A DNA stretch of 64,000 nt, taken from positions 248,001-312,000 of the forward strand of contig NZ_JACHWH010000002.1 of assembly GCF_014191255.1 (NCBI RefSeq), in the 5' to 3' direction. Source of the stretch: Amycolatopsis bartoniae. GTDB taxonomy: Bacteria > Actinomycetota > Actinomycetes > Mycobacteriales > Pseudonocardiaceae. Both the position numbers and the translations under genes were made by a program. Below are positions 42,593 to 51,037 of this stretch, piece by piece. How positions within the stretch are numbered: the first letter of the stretch is position 1; each line of letters opens with the position of its first letter. Below the pieces are notes generated by a model. That model was not told the origin of the DNA and ran no database searches. It saw only the letters and a program-made list of their open reading frames with translations.

Positions 42593-42619
42593 TGACAAAA
42601 CGAGCGCCGCGATTTGTCA
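42593..42619. promoter_or_regulatory. Inverted repeat between DUF202 and cutinase genes
   Basis: TGACAAA (42593-42599) and TTTGTCA (42613-42619) form a perfect 7-bp-arm dyad with 13-nt spacing, in an unusually AT-rich spot of the divergent intergenic region. It is a candidate operator for either gene. Confidence 0.45.
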
Positions 42620-42696
42620 TCCCGCCATTCTTGCCGCCCCTTTTCGGCGCGGGTACTTTCCGGGCACAAGGTTCGTTTTCCCGGAAGGAAGAAACC

Positions 42697-43350
42697 GTGC
42701 CCCGAAGATTTGTGCGCACCCTGGTGATCGGCGCCGTCGCGGCTGCCGTTTCCGGAGGGATCGCGGTCGCGACCACCACCGTCTCGAACGCCGCCGGCTG
42801 CCCCGACGTGGACGTGTCGTTCGCCCGCGGCACCGGCGAGCCCGCCGGGCTCGGCATCACCGGTACGCCGTTCACCCGCGCCTTGACAGCCGATTTACCA
42901 GGAAAAACAGTCTCGACGTTCGCCGTGGACTACCCGGCGGACGTGGCGCAGGCCGGTGACGGCCTCGGCGCCACCAACCTGTCCGAGCACGTCGAGGACG
43001 TCGCCGCGAAGTGCCCGGAAACGCAGTTCGTGCTCGGCGGGTATTCGCAGGGCGCGAGTGTCGTCGACATCGCTCTCGGAATTCGCACCGCGCTCGGCAG
43101 TGGTGGCACCATTCCGCCCGCACTGGCCCCGCGCGTGGCCGCGGTTGCCGTTTTCGGAAATCCCCTGCGCCTTTTCCGCCAGAGCATTCCCGACGCGAGC
43201 CAGCTGTACGGCGACAAGGCGATCGACCTGTGCAACACCGGTGACCCGGTGTGCGGCAACGGTGTCAACATCGCCGCCCACCTCACCTACGGCACCGACG
43301 GCGGCGCGACGCGCGCGGCCCGGTTCGCGGCCGACCGGGTGGGTTCCTGA
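42697..43350 (+). CDS. Secreted cutinase-family esterase
   Basis: 217 aa from GTG behind GGAAGGAAG. Signal peptide RRFVRTLVIGAVAAAVSGGI with cleavage near residue 33. Mature part has the cutinase fold: CPDVDVSFARGTGEPAGLG, nucleophile GGYSQGASVVD, FGNPLRLFRQSIPD, Asp in DLCNTGDPVCG and His in IAAHLTYG. Conserved cysteines fit two disulfides. It should hydrolyse cutin-like polyesters or lipids outside the cell. Its stop abuts the convergent regulator stop with no gap. Confidence 0.94.
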   Translation: MPRRFVRTLVIGAVAAAVSGGIAVATTTVSNAAGCPDVDVSFARGTGEPAGLGITGTPFTRALTADLPGKTVSTFAVDYPADVAQAGDGLGATNLSEHVEDVAAKCPETQFVLGGYSQGASVVDIALGIRTALGSGGTIPPALAPRVAAVAVFGNPLRLFRQSIPDASQLYGDKAIDLCNTGDPVCGNGVNIAAHLTYGTDGGATRAARFAADRVGS

Positions 43351-44382
43351 TCACTCGGCGAGGTCGGACAGGCCGCGCTCGCGCACCACGGCGGCCAGTG
43401 GCGGCACCCCGTCCTGGCCGGCGTAGAGCGCGGCCAGCCCGCGCAGCGCCAGTTCGAGGTCGAGCCGGAAGCCGGGGTCGTCGAGGTCCGCGCCAAACAG
43501 CCTTTGCAGCTCCTTCATGCGGTAGCGCACGGTCTGCGGGTGCAGGCCGAGCATCTCGGCGACCTCGGCGAGGTTGCCGCGGGCGTGCAGCCACGCGAGC
43601 AAAGTCGCCCAGGCCCGCGCCCGTTTCTTCGGCTCCAGGTCCTTGAGCGGCGCGAGCCTGCGGTCGCCCAGTTGCCGCACCAGCCCGCGGTTGCGCAGCA
43701 GCAGGATCGCGCGCAGGTGGTCCTCGGCGAACACGACCGGCGCCTCGGCGATGAAGCGGGACCCGATGAGCTGGCGGATCTCCAGCGCCTGCTCCAGCGA
43801 GCGGGGTGCCGCGCCGGGCGGCACGGCCGGGCCGACGATCGCCCGGCGGCCGCGGAAGCAGCTCGTCCAGTCCCGGCCGCGCGGCTCGGGCACGAGCACG
43901 CGCGGCACGGGATGCGCCGGATCGGCCAGTGCGCCCTCCGGCAGCTCGGCGGGCGGGCCGTCGAGCACCACCACGCACACGCTGTCCGGCAGGCGCCAGC
44001 CCAGCTGCCTCGCAGTACCGGCCGCGGCCCGCCGCTCGACCTCCCGGTCCGAGAGCAGCTGGCCGAGCAGGCGCCGGGCGCGGGCGGTGGTTTCGGTGAT
44101 CTCCTCGTCCATCGCCAGCACCGCGTCACCCAGCTGCCACACCGTTTCGCGCGGCAGCCCGGTGCCGCTCACCCGCAGCTGCCGCCACAGGGTCCGCAGC
44201 ACGAGCCGGGCCGCGGTGGCGTGCCGGGCGTAGAACTCCCGTCGCGTCGCGGTCCAGTCGAACCCGTCCGGGCCCGCGGCGAGCAGGTCGGCGAGCACCT
44301 GCTCGGCCACCCCGCACGGCGCCTCCCGTCCGACGGCGGTCAGCACCTCCTGGCGGAGGTTCGCCAGGAGGTCAGCGCTCAT
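43351..44382 (-). CDS. PucR/CdaR-type helix-turn-helix regulator A
   Basis: 343 aa. The C-terminal PucR HTH is clear: LLAWLHARGNLAEVAEMLGL then HPQTVRYRMKELQRLFGADL. The N-terminal 240 residues form a mostly helical RsbR-like/CdaR-type sensor without recognisable cofactor motifs. Its start overlaps the stop of a paralogous regulator by 11 bp, so both are translated from one mRNA. Target genes are unknown; adjacent candidates are cutinase and the LAL-LuxR gene. Confidence 0.88.
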   Translation of the reverse strand: MSADLLANLRQEVLTAVGREAPCGVAEQVLADLLAAGPDGFDWTATRREFYARHATAARLVLRTLWRQLRVSGTGLPRETVWQLGDAVLAMDEEITETTARARRLLGQLLSDREVERRAAAGTARQLGWRLPDSVCVVVLDGPPAELPEGALADPAHPVPRVLVPEPRGRDWTSCFRGRRAIVGPAVPPGAAPRSLEQALEIRQLIGSRFIAEAPVVFAEDHLRAILLLRNRGLVRQLGDRRLAPLKDLEPKKRARAWATLLAWLHARGNLAEVAEMLGLHPQTVRYRMKELQRLFGADLDDPGFRLDLELALRGLAALYAGQDGVPPLAAVVRERGLSDLAE

Positions 44383-45586
44383 GCGGGCTGAGCAGGTCGA
44401 GCGCCCGCAGTGCCGCCTCGATCTCGAACCGGGCCGTCGGGTCGTGCAGGTCGGGGCCGAACGCGTCCTCGATCTGGCGCATCCGGTACCGCACCGTGCG
44501 GGGATGCACGTGCAGCACGTTCGCCGTCTCCTGCACGTTGCCCTGCGCCTGCAGCCAGGCGAACAACGTGCCCGCCAACCGTGTGCGCTGCTTGGGTGGG
44601 AACGTGTTCAGCGGGGCCAGCCGCCGTTTGGTGACCTGTTTGAGCAGCGCGGAGTCGCTGAGCAGCCACAACGTCGACCAGTGGTCCGCGCACACCGTCA
44701 CCGGCGCGTCGGGCAGCACGCCCTCGCCGACCAGGCGCAGGGCCTGACGGGCCCAGCGCAGCGACGACGCGGCCTCGCCCAGCGGCACCGTCGGCCCGAC
44801 GGCCAGGTGCGCGCCGTGCACCGCGGCGGACAGCCGCTGCAGCCCCTCGCTCGTCACGGGCGCGGGCAGCAGCAGGCACGGCTCCGGTTCCCGCAGGTCA
44901 GCGAGCACGTCCGGGCCCAGCGCGGGGTCCGCGGCCCCGTTCGCCTCGACGTCGACGGCCACCAGCGCACACTGCTCGGGCACGGTCCAGCCGGCGCTGC
45001 GCGCCAGGTCGGCGATCCCCGAGCGGGAGACCGGCGGCCGCTTGAGGATCGTCTGCAACAGCCGCCGCCGCAACGCGCGCCCGGCGTCCTGTGTCTGCAC
45101 CCCCACCTCGCGGTGCCCTTTGGCCGACAACGCCGCCAGCTCGTCGAGGAACACGAACAGCCGGTCGGCCAGCCACGACACGTCCACCGCGGGCAGCGCC
45201 CGCTGCCGCTCGATCCGCGCCACGCGCCGCCACGCCACCCGGCCGCCGATGCGCAACGCCGCGTGCAGCTGGTCCAGCGACCTGCCCGCGTGCCCTTCCG
45301 CGCGGCCGATGTCCCGGAACCGGCGGTCGGCGTCCGTGCGGGCCAGGTGCGGGTACTCGACCAGGTCGACGAACAGCTTGACCGCGTACTGCACCCGGTC
45401 GCGCAGCACGGTTCCGTGCACCTCCTCCAGCGGGCGCCCGTACTCCGGGACCGCACGCCGGATCTCGCGGGCGATCTCGTCGACCAGCCCGGGGAGTTCG
45501 GGGCGCAGCAACGCGGCCAGCCGGCGTCTTCGTTCCTCGCCCACCGCCGGGCGACCACCTTCCACGACAACCCTTTCCGCGTACAT
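44372..45586 (-). CDS. PucR/CdaR-type helix-turn-helix regulator B
   Basis: 404 aa from ATG behind GAGGAGACG. Same architecture as its downstream partner: helical N-domain, then FAWLQAQGNVQETANVLHVH and PRTVRYRMRQIEDAFGPDLH at the C-terminus. The two proteins share PxxxFPPKQRTRLAGTLxAWL-like spacing, suggesting an old tandem duplication. It is divergent from the LAL-type LuxR gene across 141 bp, in which CGTTACCGTTACG forms a short tandem repeat close to the LuxR start. Confidence 0.88.
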   Translation of the reverse strand: MYAERVVVEGGRPAVGEERRRRLAALLRPELPGLVDEIAREIRRAVPEYGRPLEEVHGTVLRDRVQYAVKLFVDLVEYPHLARTDADRRFRDIGRAEGHAGRSLDQLHAALRIGGRVAWRRVARIERQRALPAVDVSWLADRLFVFLDELAALSAKGHREVGVQTQDAGRALRRRLLQTILKRPPVSRSGIADLARSAGWTVPEQCALVAVDVEANGAADPALGPDVLADLREPEPCLLLPAPVTSEGLQRLSAAVHGAHLAVGPTVPLGEAASSLRWARQALRLVGEGVLPDAPVTVCADHWSTLWLLSDSALLKQVTKRRLAPLNTFPPKQRTRLAGTLFAWLQAQGNVQETANVLHVHPRTVRYRMRQIEDAFGPDLHDPTARFEIEAALRALDLLSPHER

Positions 45587-45727
45587 CACGTCTCCTCGCA
45601 CGTATCCGCGCCCAGATCGGTTCGGGGAAACTCAGGGGTCGCATCTTGGGATCGTCCGGCGGGGGGAAGCAATCGGTGAAATCACCAGTCCCTTCCGTTA
45701 CCGTTACGCGGACGCAACACTGTCGAG

Positions 45728-48373
45728 ATGACCGCGGGAAGGGAAACCGCCTTGTCCGGTACCGGTCTGCACGGCCGGGATTCCGCGCTCGCCGCGCTTT
45801 CCGGTCTGCTGGCCCGCGCCCGCGGCAAAACCGGTGGCACGCTGGAGGTTCGCGGCGAACCGGGGCTGGGGAGAACCGCGCTGCTGGACGCCGCCGCGCG
45901 AGCCGCCGACGATTTTCGCGTGCTCCGGCTCCGCGGCAGCGCCGGCGAGAAAGCGCTTCCCGGAGCGGGACTGCTGCAGCTGTCCGAGGCGCTCGGCACG
46001 GCCTGTGATTCAGCCGACACGGACTTCGCGCGCTACCAGAACTTCACGCGAGCGCTCGCCGAAGCCGCACGCGAGCGGCCGGTGCTCTGCTGCGTCGACG
46101 ACGTGGACCAGCTGGATCCCCTGTCCTGGCAGGGCATCTCGTTCTGCGCCCGCCGGGCGGACGGGCACGCGATCGCGTTCCTGTTGGCGGGTGGTCCGCC
46201 GTCGACCGGCGATTTTCCCGTCGTGCCACTGCATCCGCTCGGGGCGGAGGCGAGCCGGAGGTTGCTCGACGACCTGGTTCCCGACGGCCTGCCGCCGGAC
46301 CTCGCCGAGGAACTCGTCGCGCTGGCCTCGGGAAACCCGTTGGCGCTCACCGAGCTCGCCGACGCGTTGACGCCCGGCCAACTGGCCGGCACGGCTCCGC
46401 CGCCCGTGGCCCTACCTGCGGAAAGCCGCCTGCGGCAGCGGTTCCGGTGCCGCTACGACCGGCTTTCCCCGGCCGCGCAAGGGCTCGTGCGTCTCGTGGT
46501 CGCCGCCGGGCGGGTGCGGTCAGGAATCCTCGCCGACGAGCTGCGCGCGCTGGACGAGGTCACGGGCTCGCGGCTCGTGCACGAGGACGGTGACGTGATC
46601 GCCGTGGCCGGACAACTGACGCGCTCCTGCCTTATTGCCGAGATGTCGTGGGCGGACCGGTACGCGGCGCACGAGAAGCTCGCGAAACTGCTCGACGACG
46701 GCCAGCACCCGCTGGAGGTGCTCGCCCACCGCGCGGCGATCGCGCCCCGCCCGGACACCACGCTCGCCGACGAACTCGCCGAAGCCGCGTCCCGTGCGCG
46801 GCAGGCGAGCGACTACGAGGCGGCGTCCGGCGCGTACCGGCAGGCCGCGGACCTGACGGCCGAACCGCGGGACAGGGCGTTGCGCCTGCTCTCGGCCGCG
46901 CGCGACTCGTGGCTCGCCGGGCAGGCACAGCACAGCCGTGTACTGCTGCGGCGGCTGCGCCCGCTGACCTGCGACCGTACGATCCGCGGCCTCGCCGCCC
47001 TGCTCGCGGGCGAGATCGAGCTGCGCGACGGCGCACCGGCGGCCGGGCACCGCAGCCTGCTCGAAGCGGCCGACGACCTCGGGTCCGCCGATCCCTCGCT
47101 CGCCGTCACCGCGCTGATGCGCGCGGGCGAGGCGACGTTCGCGGCCGGGAACCTCCACGGGTTCTTCACCACCGCCGAACGGGCGCATGCGCTGCTGCGA
47201 CCGTCGGAACCGTTGCTGCACCTGATGACCGACCACTTCAGCGGCCTGGAGGCGGTCCTGCGGGGCGAGCACGAACGGGCCCGCGAGCCGCTGCGGCGCG
47301 TGGTCACCGCCGCGGCGAACGTGCCCGGCTGCGCGCCCAAGGCGTGGGCCGCCCTCGCGGCTCTCGTGCTGGGTGACGACCAGCGGGCGCAGGAGCTGGC
47401 CGCGCAGGCCGTCGCGGCGGCGACCGGGGACGGCAGCGGCGTGCTCGCGCCCTGGGCGCTGGACTTCCTCGCGCACGCCGCGCTGCGGCTGGACCACTAC
47501 GCGTCGGCGGCGAGCGCGGCCGTGGACGGGCTGCGGCTGGCGCAGGCCGCCGGGCAGCACAACTGCGTGGTGCACCACCTGGCGATGCTCGCGCTGCTCG
47601 CGGCTCGCCTCGGCGACCGGGAGACCGCGTTGCTGCGGCTGGCGAACGTGACGGAGGACGCGCGGGACCTCGCCGGGCCGAAGGCGCTGAACGCGTGGGC
47701 GCGGGCCTGCCTGGAGCTGACGGAGGACCGCCCGGCCGACGCCCTGGAGCGGCTGCGGGCCGTGGCGCCGAACCCGTTCGTGCGGATCATGGCGACGCCG
47801 CAGGTGGTCGAGGCCGCCGTGCGCTGCGGCGAGCGCGCCGCGGCGACGGAGGCGCTGGAGCGCTTCGACGAGTGGGCGTGCAGCACGGGCAGTCCCGCGC
47901 AGCTCGCGTTGTCCCAGCGCTGCCAGGCCCTGCTCGCGGCGGGCGAGGAGGCCGACGAGCACTTCCGGGAGGCATTGCGCCTGCACCGGCGCGCGGACCG
48001 GCCGTTCGAGCTGGCGAGGACGGAGCTGTTCTACGGCGAACGGCTGCGGCGGCACCGCAAGCCGCGCAACGCGCGCAAGTACCTGCGCAGCGCGTGGCAG
48101 ACGTTCCAGCGCTACGAGGCGACGTACTGGGCGGACAGGGCGCGCGCGGAGCTGCGGGCGGCGGGCGAGGCGGTCGAGCTCCCCGCTCCGGCCGGGCTGG
48201 ACCTGACCCCGCAGCAGGCGCAGATCTCGAAGCTGGTCGCGGCGGGCGCGACGAACCGGGAGATCGCGGCGCAGCTGTTCCTCAGCCCGCGGACCGTCGA
48301 GCACCACCTGCGCAACATCTTCGCCAAGCTCGGCATCCGCTCGCGCGTGGAGCTGACCACGCTGTTCCGGTGA
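45728..48373 (+). CDS. LAL-type LuxR transcriptional regulator
   Basis: 881 aa. An N-terminal ATPase region has a Walker A-like GEPGLGRTALLDAAARA (Arg where Lys is usual) and Walker B-like RPVLCCVDDVDQLD. A long TPR-like helical middle follows. The C-terminal LuxR HTH is at about residues 820-880 (LTPQQAQISKLVAAGATNRE, LFLSPRTVEHHLRNIFAKLG). Such proteins are usually ligand-responsive activators. The Lys-to-Arg change may weaken ATP hydrolysis. It is divergent from the PucR pair. Confidence 0.9.
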   Translation: MTAGRETALSGTGLHGRDSALAALSGLLARARGKTGGTLEVRGEPGLGRTALLDAAARAADDFRVLRLRGSAGEKALPGAGLLQLSEALGTACDSADTDFARYQNFTRALAEAARERPVLCCVDDVDQLDPLSWQGISFCARRADGHAIAFLLAGGPPSTGDFPVVPLHPLGAEASRRLLDDLVPDGLPPDLAEELVALASGNPLALTELADALTPGQLAGTAPPPVALPAESRLRQRFRCRYDRLSPAAQGLVRLVVAAGRVRSGILADELRALDEVTGSRLVHEDGDVIAVAGQLTRSCLIAEMSWADRYAAHEKLAKLLDDGQHPLEVLAHRAAIAPRPDTTLADELAEAASRARQASDYEAASGAYRQAADLTAEPRDRALRLLSAARDSWLAGQAQHSRVLLRRLRPLTCDRTIRGLAALLAGEIELRDGAPAAGHRSLLEAADDLGSADPSLAVTALMRAGEATFAAGNLHGFFTTAERAHALLRPSEPLLHLMTDHFSGLEAVLRGEHERAREPLRRVVTAAANVPGCAPKAWAALAALVLGDDQRAQELAAQAVAAATGDGSGVLAPWALDFLAHAALRLDHYASAASAAVDGLRLAQAAGQHNCVVHHLAMLALLAARLGDRETALLRLANVTEDARDLAGPKALNAWARACLELTEDRPADALERLRAVAPNPFVRIMATPQVVEAAVRCGERAAATEALERFDEWACSTGSPAQLALSQRCQALLAAGEEADEHFREALRLHRRADRPFELARTELFYGERLRRHRKPRNARKYLRSAWQTFQRYEATYWADRARAELRAAGEAVELPAPAGLDLTPQQAQISKLVAAGATNREIAAQLFLSPRTVEHHLRNIFAKLGIRSRVELTTLFR

Positions 48374-48396
48374 GTACCTCCGCAGGCGACGGGTAC
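48372..48396 (+). promoter_or_regulatory. SigB-like promoter before the hemerythrin gene
   Basis: GAGT (48372-48375), 15-nt spacer, GGGTAC (48391-48396). It fits GNNT-N14/16-GGGTA(C/T) described for SigB-type factors. It begins 2 bp before the end of the LuxR gene and lies 34 bp upstream of the hemerythrin start. Confidence 0.45.
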
Positions 48397-48429
48397 CCCA
48401 CCTCCCGACACCCCGAAGGAGGAGTAACC

Positions 48430-48972
48430 GTGGCGAACGACGTCATCACGTTGCTGGAGCAGCAGCACCAGGAGATCCGCCGGCTCTTCGGCGAGGTCGA
48501 GCGCACCAAGGGCGACGAGCGCAAGGACGCCTTCCGGGAGCTGGTGCGCCTGCTGTCGGTGCACGAGACCGCCGAGGAGGAGCTGGTGCACCCCGAGGTG
48601 CGCAAGCAGCAGGGCGGCGACCCGGTCGTCGACGCGCGGGTCGGCGAGGAGCACCGGGCCAAGGAGCTGCTGTCCACTTTGGATGAGCTGGGCCCGGACG
48701 CGGAGGGCTTCGACACGCTGCTCCTCCAGTTGCGCGACGACGTCCTCGCGCACGCCGAGCACGAGGAGCGCGAGGAGTTCCCGCTGCTGCGCCGGGGCAA
48801 CGACCAGAAGCGCCTGGAGGCGATGGCGGAGACCGTCAAGGCGGCGGAGGCCGTGGCCCCGACCCGCCCGCACCCGGGCGTGGAGAGCGCCGCGGCGAAC
48901 GTACTCGCCGGCGCCCCGGCGGCCGTGATGGACCGCGCCCGCGACGCCATCCGCAAGGTCCTGGGCCGTTAG
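48430..48972 (+). CDS. Hemerythrin HHE-domain protein
   Basis: 180 aa from a GTG behind GGAGG. The four-helix HHE fold shows iron ligands in LEQQHQEIRRLFGEVE, LSVHETAEEELVHPEV, GEEHRAKELLSTLDEL and LAHAEHEEREEFPLLR. A flexible Pro/Ala tail follows. It likely binds a di-iron centre and senses or stores O2, NO or peroxide in the cytosol. The SigB-like promoter fits stress induction. Confidence 0.93.
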   Translation: MANDVITLLEQQHQEIRRLFGEVERTKGDERKDAFRELVRLLSVHETAEEELVHPEVRKQQGGDPVVDARVGEEHRAKELLSTLDELGPDAEGFDTLLLQLRDDVLAHAEHEEREEFPLLRRGNDQKRLEAMAETVKAAEAVAPTRPHPGVESAAANVLAGAPAAVMDRARDAIRKVLGR

Positions 48973-48990
48973 CTGTAGTGACAGGAGATG

Positions 48991-49154
48991 GCTTGCGGGC
49001 CGGTGCGGGTAGCGGAACCTGAGGCGGCCCCTCGCTCCGGGATCGCCTCCTCATGACCGCCAGGTCACCACGTCGGCGCTGTCCTCGCGAGGAACCACCT
49101 CAGAACCCGCAGCGGTGCAAGCTGACGGCCCACAGCAAGCGGCTCCGCCACTTC
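48991..49154. repeat. Dispersed 164-bp repeat, copy 2
   Basis: Second copy of the element at 41741-41904, in the same orientation and without indels. It lies between the hemerythrin stop and the stop of a minus-strand HTH gene, again a spot at the 3' ends of two genes. Neither copy encodes a convincing protein. Confidence 0.85.
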
Positions 49155-49160
49155 TCAAAC

Positions 49161-49475
49161 TCAGGTGGACTTCGCCGGACTTCCGGTGCGGGGTCGCTCG
49201 ACGATGGCCCGCAGCGCTTCGGCGTGGCCGAGGAAGCGCTGCCGGCCTTCGTCGGTGGCCCGCACCGTCGTCTTGGGGACCCGGCCGGCGTACGTCCGCT
49301 GCTGTTCGACGTAGCCCTCTTTCCGCAACGTCGTCAGCTGCTTGGACAGCGCCGAGTCCGACAGCGACACCGCCTCCCGCAGGAAGGCGAAATCGCACCA
49401 CTCCGCCACGTCCAGCACCGACATGATCGCCAGGCGCGTCGGGTCCGCGAGCAGACGGTCCAGGCCCGAGGTCAT
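49161..49475 (-). CDS. Small winged-helix regulator (MarR/ArsR-like, HTH_34 type)
   Basis: 104 aa. It reads GLDRLLADPTRLAIMSVLDV, SLSDSALSKQLTTLRKEGYV and a wing GRVPKTTVRATDEGRQRFLG, the pattern of transcriptional regulators with an HTH_34 domain. Its start overlaps the stop of the upstream membrane protein gene (ATGA), so the two are cotranscribed. The operon promoter carries a strong dyad that this protein probably binds. Confidence 0.88.
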   Translation of the reverse strand: MTSGLDRLLADPTRLAIMSVLDVAEWCDFAFLREAVSLSDSALSKQLTTLRKEGYVEQQRTYAGRVPKTTVRATDEGRQRFLGHAEALRAIVERPRTGSPAKST

Positions 49476-49945
49476 CGTTGCCGCAGCAGCTGGGACAGGG
49501 CGAACAGCCCGGTGAACGCGGCGCCGTAGAGCACACCGGTCACCGTGTTCGGGTAGCCGTGGAGACCCACCGCGTCCGCGACTGCCTGGGTGAATCCGGT
49601 GCCGTAGCGCATGATCAGCCAGCCACCGGCGCAGCCGACGAGCACCACCGCACCGTAGGCGCGCGGGTTGAACGACTGCCGCAGCTGCACACCCCGCACC
49701 CTGCTGAGCGGCGCGGAACCACTCGCGAAGGTGACCACGAGCGTGACCACCAGCAGCACCAGGACCACGGCCGAGATCGCCTTCGCACCGGTGAGGTCCA
49801 CGAAGTCGTTGGCCGCCGTCACGGCCGCGACCAGCACGAACATCACGGCGTAGACCCACCACGGGAGGCGTGCCGCCCGCCGCGCCCGCTCGCGGTGCCC
49901 GTCGATCGCCGCCAGTGCCTCCGCCGCCCGCTGCTGCTCGTCCAC
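49472..49945 (-). CDS. Four-helix membrane protein cotranscribed with the HTH regulator
   Basis: 157 aa. A basic N-terminal helix is followed by four hydrophobic segments (WWVYAVMFVLVAAVTAANDF, ISAVVLVLLVVTLVVTFASG, AVVLVGCAGGWLIMRYGTGF, TVTGVLYGAAFTGLFALSQL). Small proteins of this type are often paired with HTH_34 regulators in actinobacteria. The function is unknown; it may be a membrane signal partner of the regulator. Confidence 0.8.
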   Translation of the reverse strand: MDEQQRAAEALAAIDGHRERARRAARLPWWVYAVMFVLVAAVTAANDFVDLTGAKAISAVVLVLLVVTLVVTFASGSAPLSRVRGVQLRQSFNPRAYGAVVLVGCAGGWLIMRYGTGFTQAVADAVGLHGYPNTVTGVLYGAAFTGLFALSQLLRQR

Positions 49946-49958
49946 GACTGCCTCCTTC

Positions 49959-50015
49959 GACTACTTTCCTACCGAGAAAGTAGTCGCTTCTTTCCGCTGA
50001 GGCAAGTAGTCGCTT
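49959..50015. promoter_or_regulatory. Operator: perfect inverted repeat plus extra half-site
   Basis: GACTACTTTC (49959-49968) and GAAAGTAGTC (49976-49985) form a perfect 10-bp-arm dyad. AGTAGTCGCTT at 49979-49989 recurs exactly at 50005-50015, 26 bp on. The cluster fills the gap between the membrane protein start and the divergent VOC gene and is the likely site for the HTH regulator. Confidence 0.65.
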
Positions 50016-50026
50016 ATCGTGGGGCC

Positions 50027-50374
50027 ATGGACCTGAAGCGTGCCGTTCCCATCCTGACCGTGCCGGACGTGGCCGCCGCGGTCGAGGAGTACTCGTCGCT
50101 ACTGGGCCTGGACGTGCTCATGGACCAAGGCTGGATCGCCACGCTGGGTTCCGGCGCCGGCGCGCAGTTCAGCGTGCTGTCGAAGGACCGGACCGCCCCG
50201 TGCAACCCGGTGCTGTCACTGGAGGTTCCCGACGTGGACGCGGCTTTCGAGCAGGTGCGGGCCACCGGCGCCGAGATCGTTCATCCGCTGCAGGACGAGG
50301 AGTGGGGCGTTCGCCGCTTCTTCTTCCGAACCAGTCACGGACACGTCGTGAACGTGTTGAGCCACCACCGCTAG
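50027..50374 (+). CDS. VOC-family (glyoxalase/bleomycin-resistance fold) protein
   Basis: 115 aa. The beta-alpha-beta-beta-beta repeats are visible: AVPILTVPDVAAAVEEYSSL, LGLDVLMDQGWIATLGSG, PVLSLEVPDVDAAFEQVRAT and VRRFFFRTSHGHVVNVLSHH. It resembles glyoxalase-like dioxygenase or resistance proteins with one VOC module, active as a dimer. It faces the HTH/membrane protein operon across an operator and probably belongs to that regulon. Substrate unknown. Confidence 0.88.
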   Translation: MDLKRAVPILTVPDVAAAVEEYSSLLGLDVLMDQGWIATLGSGAGAQFSVLSKDRTAPCNPVLSLEVPDVDAAFEQVRATGAEIVHPLQDEEWGVRRFFFRTSHGHVVNVLSHHR

Positions 50375-51006
50375 GACCGGCCGGAACGGCTTCCGGAGTA
50401 GGCGAGCTCCCGCGCCTTCGCCAGCCAGCCGGGGGACAACGTCACCCCGGGCGGGTGGTTGAGCATCGGGTCGAAGGCCGGACGGTCGGCGTCGTCGCAC
50501 ACGGTGTGCAGCCGCAGCCGCGCGATCGGCTCCGGCACGCCGACGGCCTTCGCCTCGGCCACCACCAGCTCGAACCCGCCGCCACGCACGAGCCGCCGCG
50601 CGGCACGCAGCGAAGCGTCCACATCCGGCTGCCCCGCGGCGGCCTGGGCGAGCAGCCACCGCAGCTGCCCGTCGACCCGGTACGGCGCGAGGCTGCTGAA
50701 CGGCCGGTCGCACCACCCGGCCGACGGGAACGGCAGCACCCGCCCGAACGGCCCGATCGTCGAGAACGTCAGGTCCCACGGCCCGGTCTCCAGCGGCACG
50801 CGCACCGCCAGGCCCAGCACGTCGCGGAACCCCTGCGGCACGCCCGCGCCCTTCGACAGGCGTGCCTGCACCTCTGTGGGGACGAGTGGGAACGCTCCCG
50901 GACGGAGCGGGGTCAGGGTGCCGTCGAGCAGGATCCCCTGGGGATGGAACGCGCGGGCGCCGCGGGCCCGGGCGAGCGCGTCGAACGCGGTGCGCAGTGG
51001 TCGCAT
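50371..51006 (-). CDS. Catalase-superfamily-like protein lacking the heme-ligand end
   Basis: 211 aa. ARAFHPQGILLDGTLTPLRP, ARLSKGAGVPQGFRDVLGLA and VRVPLETGPWDLTFSTIGPF follow the N-terminal core of SrpA-type catalases (HPxG, R-S-GxG, GxAVR). The C-terminal R-x-x-x-Y heme ligand motif was not found, and the length is about two thirds of the family. It may be a shortened heme-free member. It overlaps the convergent VOC stop by 4 bp. Confidence 0.55.
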   Translation of the reverse strand: MRPLRTAFDALARARGARAFHPQGILLDGTLTPLRPGAFPLVPTEVQARLSKGAGVPQGFRDVLGLAVRVPLETGPWDLTFSTIGPFGRVLPFPSAGWCDRPFSSLAPYRVDGQLRWLLAQAAAGQPDVDASLRAARRLVRGGGFELVVAEAKAVGVPEPIARLRLHTVCDDADRPAFDPMLNHPPGVTLSPGWLAKARELAYSGSRSGRS

Positions 51007-51027
51007 GGCGCCAGGATTGCCGGGTAG
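51003..51027 (+). promoter_or_regulatory. Possible SigB-like promoter before the MBL gene
   Basis: GCAT (51003-51006), 15-nt spacer, GGGTAG (51022-51027), ending only 11 bp before the ATG, which would give a nearly leaderless mRNA. The -35 match is loose. Confidence 0.3.
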
Positions 51028-51037
51028 CCCCCGCACT

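Noticed and set aside
46520..48307. 595-aa minus-strand open frame
   Set aside because: Antisense of the LAL-LuxR gene with no recognisable domain.
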